A stretch of 64,000 nucleotides of DNA from Serinus canaria (lineage: Eukaryota > Chordata > Aves > Passeriformes > Fringillidae), in contig NC_066316.1 in the NCBI RefSeq assembly GCF_022539315.1, positions 8,137,501 to 8,201,500 of the forward strand, read 5' to 3'. A program made the position numbers and the translations under genes. The notes under the pieces are model-generated. The model did no database searches. It was not told where the DNA came from and saw only the letters and a list, made by a program, of their open reading frames with translations. Shown one piece after another: positions 14,501-27,820 of this stretch. Each line of letters starts with the position of its first letter. Position 1 is the first letter of the stretch.

Positions 14501-16189
14501 CACAAGAGAAATCTAGCAGACAGACATTTAGCATAACCACATTTTTAAACTGCAGGGCAACCATATTAAATTAGGTTCCTTTCAACACACACAGAGAAGA
14601 AGAACAGGAAAGGCAGAGGCCCCAACAGCTCTAGTCTGAGACTCATGTTTCATGCAAGTGACATTTTTCCAAAACATAAGCAGTAGGTAAAAAGCCTTCC
14701 CCTAGATTGATTCAACTCTACCATCACTATAAAAAAGCAGTACAAAATAACCCACCCTCAAATCAGTCATGAGCCAGTAGAAGGTCACTGGCTTGCTTGG
14801 AAAGTCCTTGTCTGGCACTCCTAGTGCCTCAGTGCCACCCAGCCAGTTACTGAATGCAGGCTTGTAGTGCCCAGGGTCTGGCAATAAAGAATGTTTTCAA
14901 GGAAAGTGGTTGGGCTGGCAGCTAAATATCTGCTACTAGCAGATAAATGCACAGAAAAGAAAGTCACAGCTTCCCAGAGGAGCAGCTCTTTAATGCCATT
15001 CCCACCTGGTGAGTTTCCCCTATTACGCAGCTTCCTTGAGGTTTGTCTTAGATTTTCTGATAAGATACTGGGAGTTTACATGCTGAGGAATTGTCATCCT
15101 GGAGAAGAGTAACACACAAGCATTAAGGACTTTGAATCAGGTTTCTCAGATGCACGCAAGTGCTTCTCTCCACAGTTCATTGCACAAAGTGAGCACCTTC
15201 ACCACTTTAGGCATCTACACAGCACCTTCAAGCTGCTACACTGGCACTGTGTACATTCCTGAGCTCTTCAAGTGTCCACTGATCCTCTCTGGGCTGTGGG
15301 ACACAGACACAGCTGTGGGGACCTGTAGGAACCCAAACCTCCAGCCCTGCCCCTACTGTAGGGCAGGGGCACATGGACAGGACTGTGAGCCAGCCACAAG
15401 TGCTGCAGCCCATGTGGAAGGAGGCAACCCTGATTTGCCAGGTGCCTGCTGATCCCTGCCACCTCCCTCTGCCCCATTTTGCTCTGGCAGAGCAGCCCAC
15501 AGGCAGGATTCCTTCACAGCTGAGACAGCTGCCACAGCTGGCACAGAGACTCAGGACCTAAGGGGTGGGGATGTGCAGGGCCACTCATCCAATGAAACCC
15601 AGAGGTGGATTTTCAGTCTGTGTTTCTGGGTGGTGCCCCACAAGAAACAGGGAAGGTGTTGCAAAGTCATTTTAATCTGGTAAGCCTTGCCCCTACCTGA
15701 TCTCATTAATCAATTCCTCTCAGAGAGAGGCAGTAATTTCAATGGTATGCAGCCAAACTCCCTCCTCCTCCACTCCTCGAGTGATCCAAAGGTGCTTTAC
15801 ATACCACAGCACCTGTGCCTGGATCAACAGGCAGAGCATCTGCCTTCTGCTCTCCACTCTCCTCCACCAGTAAATCCTGTATTTCACACCCTACACACTC
15901 ACACCTGAAGGTCCAAGCAGCAAACTTTCCTGTTTTAGCTTGATTCATCCTTTCTGCATCACTTCTCCCCAGACTTGCCCATGAAAGGCCCCTTGTGGAA
16001 CAGGACATAGAGCTGCATCTCCAGCAGCAGCCCCTCCACTTCACAGGCTGTGGCAGCCGTCCCTGCCAGCAAGTTACTCGTGTCTTCCAAGGAAATGTGG
16101 CAAGCACTAATCCCTTTGTTTTCCTATTACTTCTGAAGATTGCACCGAGCATTTGTCACCCCCAGATCTCCCTGCTGACGTGGGACATT

Positions 16190-16237
16190 CATTTCTTCAT
16201 CCCCATGGGACACAGTTCCATTTCTTCATCCCCATGG
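16190..16237 (+). repeat. 19-bp direct repeat at 29-bp period
   Basis: CATTTCTTCATCCCCATGG occurs at 16190 and again at 16219, separated by 10 bp. It is a small local duplication in intron 2. Confidence 0.9.
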
Positions 16238-17779
16238 ACCCTGGGGGGGGTGGGAAGGGAGAACACAGCCCTTCCCAGAGAGCAGTGGCATCAGCTTGTG
16301 AAATGTGCCAAGGTGTTTCTGATGGGCTGCTCTGCACAGCAGACACCGAGAGCTTGGGAACTGAGTGGTGACTGAGACGAGGCAAATTTTACTGCCAGGG
16401 CTTGTGGGGGTGGCCATGGCATGCCAAACAGGCAGCACCAGGTACCAGGAAAGCACAGGCAACAAAGAGCCTGTGTGCTCCAGCACAGAGTGGTGAGGGA
16501 TGAGGGAAAAGGGTGGGATGTGAGGAAGAGGGAAGGCAGAGTAGCCCTTGCCCTTGCTGGGCTGCAGAGCTGAGCACTGCCCTGCTTCTTCCCCACCACT
16601 TAACCCCAAAAATCCTCGCTCTGCCAAAACAGCTTCTTACAACATTGCTTCAGTGAATCTCAGCTGGCCTTGAGAACAAAATATCTCTGCAGCTCAAGCC
16701 AGTAAAATCTAAGTTGCAGGGTGGTGGGGCTGTGGGACACCATTCTGAAGCGGGTTAGGCAAAAAGAACCCCACATCCAAAGTTGAATAGCATTTCATAG
16801 AGACACCACAGCTTGCATTCAGAGACTGCTCATATATTCCCTGTTGTGATGGAAGGTCTTTTATCACAAGACAAATCAAGTAAATGACTTTTCCTCCTTA
16901 TTCATTAAAACCTTCTCTGCACCACCTATAGCCAGGGGCCCATAATTTGCCTGACACAAAACACTGGACTGCCACAGGAACAAGCATCCTCAAGTCCCTC
17001 TTTTCCAGAGATTCCAGGCACCATCACCCTGCTACGCAGCCACTTCATCCACACCAACCTCCCCCACTCCCATCTCTCTGCCACAGGAAATCAAACTTCC
17101 CAAGCACCTGTCCCTCCTCCCTGTGTGCCCCCAGAACCCTACCTGGGACAGGAATTCCCACAGCAGCCCGTCATCGCTGGCCTGCCACGGGCAGCCCTGC
17201 ATGGCAATCCCGCGGGAAAGGCTCCTCCGCGCACCGAGAGCTCCGGGAGAGGAGTGCCCAAAGCACTAAGTGCTCTCCTGCCTCATGTTTCACTCCTCAG
17301 GCTCTGACGACAGGTCTCTGCTGCACCCAGGAGCCTTTATAATTCCCACATGGTGATTCCATGAGCTAGAGGCAGTTTTCCCAGAGGTTTCCCGGATCTC
17401 CTGAGCAAGGCTGGTGCTATAAATCAGTTGGATTGCTTAGTCACCTCTGTTTGTCCGGCCCGTGCCAAGGCAGACCTGCTCTTTCACAGCATGTACTGTA
17501 CTGTAAGGAGCCAGTTCCTGTAAATTAGATGCACCACTGCAAACTGAATCGTATATTGTTTTCTGCTGGCCTGGAAGAAAACATACTTTAGAGCCATAAA
17601 TAAGACAGAGAACAAAATAGAGTTACAGAGTCATGTTAAAGGCTGCCTGACAGAGGGCCATGTGTGCCTGGGAGACTGTGGTGTGACTCCAAGGGCTGAG
17701 CAGGGAGGAAAGGGGAGCTCTGAGAAGAGTTCTGTGCTCCAGCATGAGAGGAATACTGGATTTGTCCTTACAAACAAGC

Positions 17780-18243
17780 TGAGGGTTTGCTGGTAGACAC
17801 AACTAGCACTGGGAGATAAAGGAAACAACGGGAAGGATTCCACTGATTGATGAATGGGAAAAGATATTTGCTTTTGCAAATAAACTTTAGGTTTGCTGAT
17901 AAAGGACATTAGACATTTAAAGATGAAAGAAACAATGGAGAAGAAAAACCCCTAAATTCCATAAGAATTAAAAATTAAAAGGGAGGGTTATACATTAGAG
18001 GGGAATCTCTGGTATCAGGTGTATTGGGAAGTCTGTACCTCTCAAGTACCTCAGCCAATGGGGAAAGAGAGAAGGAAAATGTGGCTGGGAAATTGGGATA
18101 AAAGGGAGGCTGTCCCCTCCAAAAATTTAAGAGATCCCAGAGGAATGCCCCATGGCCTCTCCCTTAATTCAAATAAAGTAAAAAGAACTCCTCTGTCTCC
18201 TTTTTGGACAAAAACCTCTGATGTTTGTGGATTAATTTTCCTG
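17780..18243 (+). mobile_element. Solo LTR-like element, probable ERVL type (boundaries tentative)
   Basis: The block reads like an avian LTR: an A-rich stretch with GATGAAAGAAACAATGG and CCCCTAAATTCCATAAG, a TATA-like GATAAAAG at 18097, the segment GAATGCCCCATGGCCTC, and a polyadenylation signal AATAAA at 18172 followed by T-rich sequence. No gag or pol lies beside it, so it would be a solo LTR. Identical ACAAGC hexamers flank 17780-18243, but the right end would then not be CA. An alternative pair, AGCA at about 17.74 kb and after 18246, gives TG...CA ends. The limits are therefore uncertain. Confidence 0.55.
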
Positions 18244-19439
18244 ACAAGCAGGCACTGGGTGTGCTCACTGAAGCCAGAGTTTTTCCCTGAGGGTCACTGA
18301 AGTGTGGAGGGCCAGGACCCCTCCTGCAGTGTTTATGAGCATGAAGCACTGTCTGAACCAAAAGCTGCACTTCAGCCTTGCCAGCCTGAAAATGGGATAC
18401 AAACCAGGGGTATCCAGGTAAGTGGGTGCTTAAGGAAAGGCTGACCTCTGCCAGGCCTTCCTCATTTCCAAAATGGAGCACTCAGGAATGCCTGTGACAG
18501 GATTATTCCCACGCAGATGTGAGCCCTGGAAGCAAGAGAGCATTTGCTGTCCCCAGCCAGGGGGCTGCAACCCCACAGCTCTAACAAAGAGCTCCCATCC
18601 CTGCCCCTGGCACAGCCACAAAATGGGCTCACAAAACCAAGGGCAGAGAGCCTGGACATTTCCACAAAAGTACAGAGAGGCCCAAATCAGCTGGCAGAAG
18701 TTTCTACAGAGTTCTACTTTCATTGCCCCTCACTCTGTTCCTCCACAGGGGCTCCCAAAAAGGAGGGGAGCTTCTCCAGGGCTTGCAGCCACTGTGGGGC
18801 CATACCCACTTCTTCACTCACCTGGACAAAAAGAATTGTGTCTGGCTCTTTTCTGTTGGAAAGGTTTGTATTTCAGTTCTCCTTAACATATTGATTATAA
18901 AATCCAACTTTTGATTTGGGAGATGTATGAAATACAAAATATTTAAAAATCTGGAAAGGCTGTGGCAGAGGAGGAGATATAATCAGGAAAGCCTGTGTAC
19001 TAATGCTGAGATAATGCTTAAAGTAAACAGGAATCAGGGCCTATTTGTGGTACATCCTGTGCAATAAAAGAGATGAAAAGATGATGCACATCACTACCAA
19101 GACCTGATAGTATAATGTGCAACTTCTAATAAAACTTTCTGCATTTCAGAGGCAGATTGTCTAAATCCTGAGAGAGGCAAGTCACTGGTGAGGGCTGCAG
19201 GCAGAAGTGACTGACAAAAGCAGCCAAATTGCTTCCACCAAAGGAGTTTCATAAAAAGGTTGCAGAGTCCTCAGGAGCCTGCCCAGAAAGTCAATGCTGC
19301 CACAGTCTCCCTCTGGATTTGGTGCCTGGATTTAATGGCATTCACTTGCCAGGAAAGGAGGGCAATGAGAGTAATTAAGGAAAAACAGAGAAGGGAAAAG
19401 CACAACAAGCATTGCACAAGAATTAGTACAATGCTCAGG

Positions 19440-19452
19440 AAAAAAAAAAAAA
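19440..19452 (+). repeat. A13 homopolymer
   Basis: A run of 13 A in intron 2 within a purine-rich neighbourhood. Confidence 0.9.
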
Positions 19453-20080
19453 TCCAGATCCAGGGAAGAAATGCCAGGTCCCTGGTAGTAGCAACCACAC
19501 AGAGCAGCCAAGACCCCAAACATCTGTCCCTGGGACAATTTCATTTTCTTTGGCATCCTGATGGAGCAGGGGCACTGTCAGGCTGGTGTGCCCACCCCTC
19601 CTGGTGACAGGGCAGCAGGTGAAGCTGGGCCAGATCAGAGAGCAGAGCCCCAGCTCCACCACAGCAGCTGCCTGGCTGCTCCCAGCCCCAGCTGCCAGCA
19701 CAGGCTTGTGTCCCAGCCGTGTCCCTTGCACCCCCAGCAGGGCCCAAAGGTCACAGCCAGGCTGCCACAACTGCTGCTGAAGCTGCCACAGGACCAGGGA
19801 CAACAGCACAGGGGGAAGGCTATGGAAATTGGAGGTAGCCATACCTCCAAAGGATGAAGCTGTTCCCACCCCAGGCTGCCCTCAATGCACATCTGTAGAC
19901 ACCTGGCTTCTCCTACCCAGGTGCTTGATAAAAACTTGATGAAAACCTGATCAGGTTGTAATGCCAGCTTTGGGAACAAAGTGTCCAGAAAACCTAGGCA
20001 GAGACTTCTTGCTGATAAGAGAGAAAGCCAAGGGCAGGTGCTCACAGTGCAGGATGTCCCTTGCTAAGGGAGGTACTGTA

Positions 20081-20105
20081 CCCTTATGGAGGTACTCCAT
20101 AAGGG
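20081..20105. repeat. Inverted repeat, 11-bp perfect arms, 3-nt loop
   Basis: CCCTTATGGAG, loop GTA, then CTCCATAAGGG can form a tight hairpin. A second smaller palindrome, GGTACTGTACC, adjoins it on the left. There is no U run, ORF end or transposon edge that would explain it. Confidence 0.9.
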
Positions 20106-23100
20106 AGGGAGTCCAGCCTAGCAGCCTGAACTTCCCCAGAAGTTCAGGTGCCTACAACAGAGCATCCCTGTGTGCCCAGCATGCCATCCCTCCCCAGGCT
20201 GTGGTGGGACATGGGGCAGGAGTGGGCACTGGTCAGAAATGAGGTGACAGTGCAGGACACACTGCCTCACTCCAGGGTTTGTAACAAATGCCACTCAGGC
20301 CTCTGCTCCTGAGCACCCCTCTTAATGAGCAGGCTCTTTGGGACAGGTTTCATTGGTGAGAGTCACAGAGGGGTTTTAAAGATTCACCAGCTCTTTCTCC
20401 TTCCCTTGCCAATAAACAGCATGTTTCTGTTCTGACTTCTATTATTACAGCAAATAGGGATGTTTGTGATTTCTGTGAAACTCAAAGTAAAAGTTACCTT
20501 CATATTGGACAAAATCGTGAAGGACTTCTTTTAAACAGTCCCTTTTATTGAAAAAACTCTACTGAAATTTCACTGAGAGCATTGCTTTCAAGTAAGAATG
20601 GAGGCAAAACTGAAAGAAGTTTTGGAGTTGGTCCACAGGGTGTAAATATGACTGAGGCACTTATCAATGCATGGGTGGAAGCACTCACACCCCAGAGCAG
20701 GAGCACAGAGGAAGGATGTCACTTCTGGTCAGTGAGATCCAAGAGCTCCTGTCCCCATCCACGCTCTGCACCACAGCACAAAGGACATGCAAACCCCTCC
20801 TCAAACCATGTTCTTCTCCCCAGACAAAAAGCTCACATCTTTAGCTCTGAAGGTCCAAGCACTGGCAGTGACAGCGGCCACTGCATGTGCAGATGTGCTG
20901 CCTGTGTGTGCACGTGTGCTGTGGCATCTGTGTTGGCAAGTTATTCCTGCCATCCCTGTGGCTAGAGCACGCTGAGCAGGTGCATGGCAAAAGCAACACC
21001 ATGCCAAGAAGCACCACAACAGAACAGGAGGTCTCTGGGCTCTGGGTGTGCATCCCTGGGTGTGCACACTCGTGCTCCTGCTCCTCCTCAAGCCACTCAC
21101 AAGTAACCTCCCAAGGTCTCTCCCACCTGCATGTCACTTACTGCACCTCAGGCCAGCTGAAAGGGCTTGCAAGAGAAGTGCAAATCTGAAGAGGAAGCCC
21201 ATAGTTTGAGGGTAGAAAAGAGAGATGTTTTTATCAGTGCTAACCTGCTCACCTTGGCAACCTGCCACCAGCAGAAGGAAACACACTGCTTCTCTCTTCT
21301 TTAGGAGAGGTTAAGGGCTCCCCTCAGCATGAGGCTGTGTACATCTCTGTGGTCATGCACCCCTGCAGCATCTGCTTTTGTGTCTGACCTCACCTGCCTG
21401 CCCCTTCAGCAGTTACTTTGGGAGGTGGCCTGTGAAAAAGACCCAGCACCAACCAAATTGTGGATTATTAACATTCAGAGAGCTAACCATTGAAAGGAGT
21501 TGTTGACAGAAAGGGATGAAACTCCCACAGGATTAGATATGCTGCTGCTTTGCAGAGCAGAGCCTGGGGGTGCCTAACCCAGCAGCACACAGCCAGGCAC
21601 TGGAGACAATCTCTGTTGTCCTGTGCTGGCTGTGTGCAGGCAGTGGAGCCTGGCTGGGAGCTGGCAGAGCTCCCAGCCTGATGGCATGGTAAAAAGAGCC
21701 AGTCCCACTACTTGGAGGAGAAAAGCCCAGTGCAGGAGGAGTGGGGAATTTCTGTGGAAATTCTGCCACAGACTGAAAGTGCAAGGCTGTCAGTTGGCAG
21801 AGTCAGAGAGTCCACCTGTAGGAACATGTTTTGCTGGACCAAGGAAGAAAAAGACAACCACTTGCCTGATCAGAGGAGAGGCAGAGAAGAGCTCAAGATC
21901 TGGAAGAGCATCCCTTCCCATGGGGCCATGCAGCCTAAGGGCACACAACACACTGCAGCATCCAGCAGAACTGCCTGGAGTACCCAGACCCACAAAACAA
22001 GGAAAGGAACAGCAGTGAACACAGAGGTCTCAGGAGGCAGGTGCTGCAGTCCCAGTAAAGCCTTCCCCTGGTAAATAATGATGCATGTTGGTCCCCAAGA
22101 TGCCTTGGGACTGCAAGCTGGCTGCTCTCTCCAGCCCATCAGCTCCCTGCTGTGGTGCTGGTGCATCAGTTTCTCTCTTCAAAGTGTCTCATGCACCACT
22201 CAGCCAGCTGTACCTGCAAATCCTGCTTTTTCCAGGCCCACCACATCAACCACACAGGCTGGGGATGGGAAGCTGGGAACAGCTCCAGCACTTCCACTGC
22301 ACAGCTCCTGTAGGAGGGAATATGATGGACCAGCTACTGCCTGAAAGCCCTGCTGATGTACCTCAAATCCCAAAAAACATCCTTTCCTCAGTCCTGAGAC
22401 CTTCCTGGCAGTCAGGTCCAAGTGAATTTCATGCAGACACCCAGCAATTCCTGGGTCTGCTGGTGATGCTCCAGCAGAGTTTCCCTCCTGGCACAGAGCA
22501 GGATTGAAGTCCCTGTGCTGAAAGGACAGACACAGCCATACACAAAGCACTTGTGGGCCAGAGCTGCTCACTCTCTAAGCAGTGCTGATGTAATATGCAG
22601 AAATCTGGGGGAGCCCTATGGTCCTAAACACCTCCCTCCTTGCTTAAACAAATATAACCTAAAACCACCTACTGAAGAAAGGGTACCTTCTTCCCCTCCC
22701 TAGCTAAAAAATTCAGCAGCATGCCTTAAACCAATCTTACTGCCTGATTTTCCCACATTTCTCTTCATTTTTCTGTTACAATAAGGCATCTCAAGCAGCG
22801 CTACCCCTCAGACTAAAACTGCAGGAAAAGGGTGGGGCTTTGTAACAGAGCTCAAACTGTGTGTAACCCTTTGAGGTGGCAGCCAGATGCTCAGCTGGTG
22901 TAAAAGTGAGAGCTGGGCTGAAGCTAAGGCAGCTTGGAGACTTCACAGCAGGGGAAGATGCTGCCTACCAAGTCCACCAGTGCAAGATGCTCAGGGACCC
23001 CCTGCTGATACCACCTTCCAAGGAACAGCCACTTGGGATCACTGCAAGCTCTGCATGGCACATGCTGGGAGTTCACACCAACTCTGGGGAAAAACCACAC

Positions 23101-24694
23101 CCTCTTGGGTCCTGCTCCTGAGGTGCCTGAGACTGACACTGGGCTAGTGCAATTCTGTGTGCTGGACCTGGGGCTCATCATTTGGGATGTGAGGCCTAAG
23201 GAACTACAAAGCCTCACTGTCTCAGGTGCTGCATTTAGTAGGAAACTGGGCAAATGCTGTTACTGAGAGCTCCAGCTATGAGGGCAGCAGAGCATCCATG
23301 GCCCAGATCACAGCAAGTGCATTCCAGGTGTCTGCTCTCAGCTGTGCCCCTGTTTCACAGGAAGATGAACTCACTTGAGGAGCTGCTCTCTCGTTCAGAG
23401 CACAGCCCTTCACCACCTCAGAAAGCTGTGAGCCTTTGCCATGGGCCAGGCAGTGCCTCTGCAGCCCCCTCTCCATCACTGCAGCCTCACCCATGCAGGC
23501 TGCAGTGCAAAAATCCCATCCTGCTCCTTCCAGTGTCCAGCTTATGGTCACTGCTGGAATGCCACATGTGGCTGCCCATCCCAGCTGCAAAGGTGGCTGG
23601 GCTGCTCCCTTTCTCCCCCTGGCACAGGTGGGCTCAGAGCATCCCACAGCAGGGAGCCCCCCAGGGTGGCTCTGCAGGGCACCCACTCATTTCTTCTCCA
23701 AGTCTTTGTGCATATCCTCACAATTCCATCTCACAAAGTGTGTGTCGATTTACCAGGCAGGGTGGAGTAGAAAGCAATGAATGGAAGAGTTTTTGCAATG
23801 ATCTTAGATATTTCACTCGAAACCCATTAGTTTGCAGGCTAAATAATTCCATAAATAAACTTTGTTGATCTCCTTACTCAGTTTTCTTCACCAGGACCTT
23901 TTCACTTTCAGCCTGAGGGGCGACAGAGGAAGGCAAGAAGTAATGTTTCACACAGGCTTCTAAACAAAATAATCTGGAAATTATTACAGTAATGTGAAAC
24001 TGGCTTATTGTGTTTCTACTGATCCCCTCTGAACAGGTTTAAAGAATTACTGGGGTGAGACAACATGTTTCAACAGCTAACATGAATGTGGAAATAGAAA
24101 TGTGCTTCTCCTCTGGGCATTACCAGCAAGTGATCTCAAGGCACACACCTACCCTTAGAAACCTTTGTGTTCTGAGACCCCAGGACACAAAAGAAAATGA
24201 AAGCATGGAGAAGAGGGGAGGGAGCTTTTACAAAATTAGTTGCACAAAAATAAGACTTTCTAACCCACCTGCTGCCTAAGAATGAACTCTGCACCTTGCT
24301 AGAATTGGTACCAACAAACACATGTCTCTTTTCTTGACTTGTAAGATTAAGAGCTTCCCTGGAAAACCACTCAGGGGGCATAAATATTGAGAATATGTGA
24401 CCTGGGGATCCGAGCTGCTCTAAGTGCTTTTGCAGGCAGAGGAAATGCGCAGCATGAGAATGAGCAGCCTCCAGCAAAGGACTAAGGGATAGAGGAGCTC
24501 AATTACGACTAATCAGACCCAAGCACTAAAAGTATTTGCCCAACATCACCCTCATTAAATTAAAACTCTGTTCTCTGTAACTCTGTTGTTAAATGAACTC
24601 AGGTCATAGCAGAGTCTCCATGAGCATGCTGCCACTTCTTGGTGCAGAGAGAAACTTTCCCAGCTTTTCCTACAAACAACCTTGAGCTACTCAG

Positions 24695-24733
24695 TCAAAC
24701 TGTGCCATCAAACTGTGCCATCAAACTGTGCCA
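24695..24733 (+). repeat. 13-bp tandem repeat, three perfect copies
   Basis: TCAAACTGTGCCA occurs three times head to tail without a mismatch. It lies in intron 2 and has no coding context. Confidence 0.95.
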
Positions 24734-26329
24734 TCCTCTTGTTGCCCATCCTTTGGGGACATTTTCTGCCAAGGATGTGCCTGTGCATGTTAATTGCACA
24801 GAGAGTTTTAAAGATGAGGCAAGGGACCTGCAGACCTAATTTTGGAGATGAGGACACACGCAGGGACTGGAACAAGGAAGGAGAGCAGGGCTGCAGGGAG
24901 CTGGCTGGGGCAGCCAGAGGATGCCTCCAATACAGACAGGCTCCAGATCCATCCCTGAGGGATCCCATTAAATGACTGCATCTGCCTGGGCTTCTCTTGG
25001 CACATCCCATGAGTGTCCCCACAGAGGTGGGGTTGTTCTTTTCCAGCCAGTCCTCTCACCAGGGGAAAAAAATTGTCTCTCCTTCAGAACAGTTGGCAAG
25101 GTGGCATGGGGCAAATGGCACCACTGGGGACTGGGACTTTTCTTCCCTGTCACACTGGTGCCTCCCTGTGTGAGGTAAAGCAAAGCAACCCCCACACCTC
25201 TGGCAGAGGCAGCCAGGAGAGCTGAGACAAAACCAGGCAGTGCTGGGGTCAGCAGCAGCACTCCCTGAAAATGCAGCACATCCCCCTGCTCCTCCTTGAG
25301 GCTGTCAGGAATGATTGACAATAAAAACCTGAGGAACTACAGCCTGCTCCAGCATCACAGCTGGAGCATCCATTTTTCAGCATTTGAGGTGCAGAGGACT
25401 TTTGCACAGAAGATGTGAGACATGAACATTGCAGCCAGGTTTGTGCTGGTGCCCATGTGTGCACAAGCCCTGAAACTGGGCACACACCTCCTGCATGCAC
25501 AGGAGGAGACATGAGGAACCCAGCTAGATGCCATGAGATTGTTTGTATTCATTTACTGTAACATTTTGTCCTCTGGACTGAAATTCATCTCACCCATTTT
25601 TAGACATGTTCAATGTAGATGACTGCATCCATCCCAGTTAACTCCTTTTACAGGCACAGGGCAGCCCAGCCTCAGCTCCTCTCATGCTGTGCAGACAGGT
25701 CACACACACAGTGTGCTCTGCAGGAGCCTGTTTCTCCCCACAGAGGGATGCTGGCTCAGACCTAGCTATTTGCCACAAATCCCATCCCAGCCATCCATCA
25801 TTAAGTACTTTTAAAGTCTTGTTATCCAGGCTCTCCTCTCTTCCCCCTGCCTTTCCATGTCAGCCTTGCACGATGCTTGCATGCTTTCTTCCGCTACTTT
25901 TTCACAATGCCACTTTTCACATTATTTTCCCCTCCACTTTGCTCCTTTTCCATCTCCTGATGAGATTTTGCACTCAGTTTCTCCCAAACTTCCCATTCTG
26001 CCTCCACCCCACACCACCCTCCTCTCCTCCTGCTCTTCAGCCATCACCCAGCACCCGACACAGCTGGACACAGCTCCAAGTAAAAGCGGCTCCATCGACC
26101 TCTGCCCTCATCCCCATGGGACACTGCTCCACAATAATCCACACTCCATCACCACCTCCAGTTAAAGGTAGCCCTCATCACCCCCAAAACTCAGTATATT
26201 TTGCTGGGAAAAAGCAAATAGGTCTATTTCAAGGTAACCTCAGTGTCTTTAAGAACAGCGACGAGCAGCAAAGGGCAGGCAAGTCCCTGCAGAGCCACGT
26301 CACCTCTGCCACCCCTGCACCCACCTTGG

Positions 26330-26790
26330 AGCACCCACACGCTTCCCCTTGCCCCCACAGCCACCCCCAGCGTGCCCCCGGGGCTGTCCCCACGTGTCCC
26401 CACTCACCCCTCGGGCTCACCCCGCACAGCTCCACGCCGCCATCCCAGCTGTGCCCGGCCTCGCTCTGCGCGCACGGCGGCGCCCCAAGGACGCGGAGCA
26501 CTTACACGTGCCTGGAGCAGATTCCCAGATGGCTCCACAGCTTCCCTTGTATTCTCTTTAGTCTTCCTGGCCCCCGTGGTCATTTCCCTTTTCCACCTGC
26601 CTTTCCCCTTCCTGCCTGCCTTATCTCTCTCTCCTGGCCCCGCTCTCCCACGCCCCGCAGCCGCCCCATCCCGCTGGGCACCCCTTGCTCCGGCACTCAC
26701 GGCATGGTCTCCACTCTGCAGCTCGCCCCGGCCTTTGCCTGGCTGCCACGGGAGTGTTGCAAGAGGAGGACAGCTGAAAAGACAATCAGC
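26330..26790 (-). promoter_or_regulatory. GC-rich promoter-like patch in intron 2 with donor-like sites
   Basis: GC- and CpG-rich DNA stands out from surrounding AT-richer intron. On the minus strand, the same direction as ITPKB, several donor-like sites occur: GAGACCATGCC followed by GTGAGT (exon side ends 26701) and GGCACGT followed by GTAAGT (ends 26506), plus further GTGAGC/GTGAGT copies below 26.43 kb. An acceptor-like TTGTCTTTTCAG lies at about 26.77-26.78 kb. This may be an internal promoter with alternative first exons. Coding use through the ATG at 26705 is unlikely, because it would leave phase 2 while ITPKB's next exon starts in phase 0. Confidence 0.35.
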
Positions 26791-27820
26791 GAAAAGGCAG
26801 GGAGAGTCTGAGGCTCAGCTTGACAGAATCCTGGAGAAAACAGTGTCAGGAAGGAATCGTGCTCTAGTTCCAGCTGGAGCATGTGATGGGACCAAAAACC
26901 CTTTGTGTGCCTCTGTGGGATCAACTAAAGGCAAAAAAACGTGATGTGATGGCACAGGAGAGGTGAAATGTAGGACTAAGGGGAGGAAAGAGAAAAAAAA
27001 GAAAAAAAAATAAACAGGAAAAAACAGGTAGATTCTTAGAGCCATTTCACATGTTTTTTTGAAAGTTGCACTTCCTTTGAATTATCTGTGCTGGAGATAT
27101 TTTCAACCCAGCTCCACTTCCCTTGAAAGATTCATTTGGCATGCATTCAGTTCTCAGATGAACTTGCAAAACATGAAAGAAGCTGCAAGTGTCACTAAAA
27201 TGTAGGATCAGCCTCAATTCTGAGACTGACAACTGTACATCTTCCTCCTTGACAGCAAAATTTTGTCTCTTATCCTCTCCCTCACTCCTCACCTACTCTG
27301 ACCTCTCCATGCCCAAATCCCAATAAAAGCAAGTTTACTTTTCCTCCAAATAACACGGTAGACATCTCAAAATTACGTAGGATCTTGATCAAATTATCTC
27401 CTGACTCATCTGGAATCTGCTCCAAGGACACCAAGTGGAAGCTTTCTGCTTCACCCCTGGGTGCACATTATGTACATCAGCAAAAAGAAATGTTCTGTTT
27501 GCTTATAGAAAAAGCAGTAGTAACTTAAGTCCCCTTGGCATGAACAAGAGCCCTGACCTAGGAAGAGAAGCTGCAGTAATTTCAAAATTGTTGAGTGCAC
27601 TTTCACAGAGTGTACTCAAACCACTTTTTCCATTGATCTGGCGACCCTGGTTACTCAAACAGCTCCTCAGCCTACTTCCTGTTCTGCTGGAGAGCTCAGC
27701 AGCCCTGCTAAGAAACAGAAGGAAAAAAAAAACCCAAAATCTAACTTTATTCTTAGGTCATCAGAAATAGCTGTGGTGGATGGTTCCTATTTTTGTTCCA
27801 AAAATGTATTTATAACTTTA

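Larger units (their letters stand above)
7186..17779. other. Intron 2 segment without recognised gene
   Basis: Non-coding DNA with an A24 run at 8.54 kb and a 29-bp-period duplication at 16.19 kb. Frames of about 195 to 230 codons occur (7.37-8.05 kb plus, 11.31-12.0 kb minus, 13.34-13.92 kb minus), but their predicted proteins show no domain, no biased conserved blocks and no exon structure, so I do not call them genes. Confidence 0.6.
18244..26329. other. Intron 2 segment without recognised gene
   Basis: Non-coding DNA carrying the 20.08-kb hairpin and the 13-bp triple repeat at 24.7 kb. A C-rich, T-rich plus-strand stretch at about 25.8-26.3 kb lengthens open frames without any recognisable protein. 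Nothing else was identified. Confidence 0.6.

Noticed and set aside
25684..26811. 375-codon plus-strand open frame
   Set aside because: It runs through C- and T-rich low-complexity sequence, overlaps a second long frame, and shows no domain. Composition explains it better than a gene.
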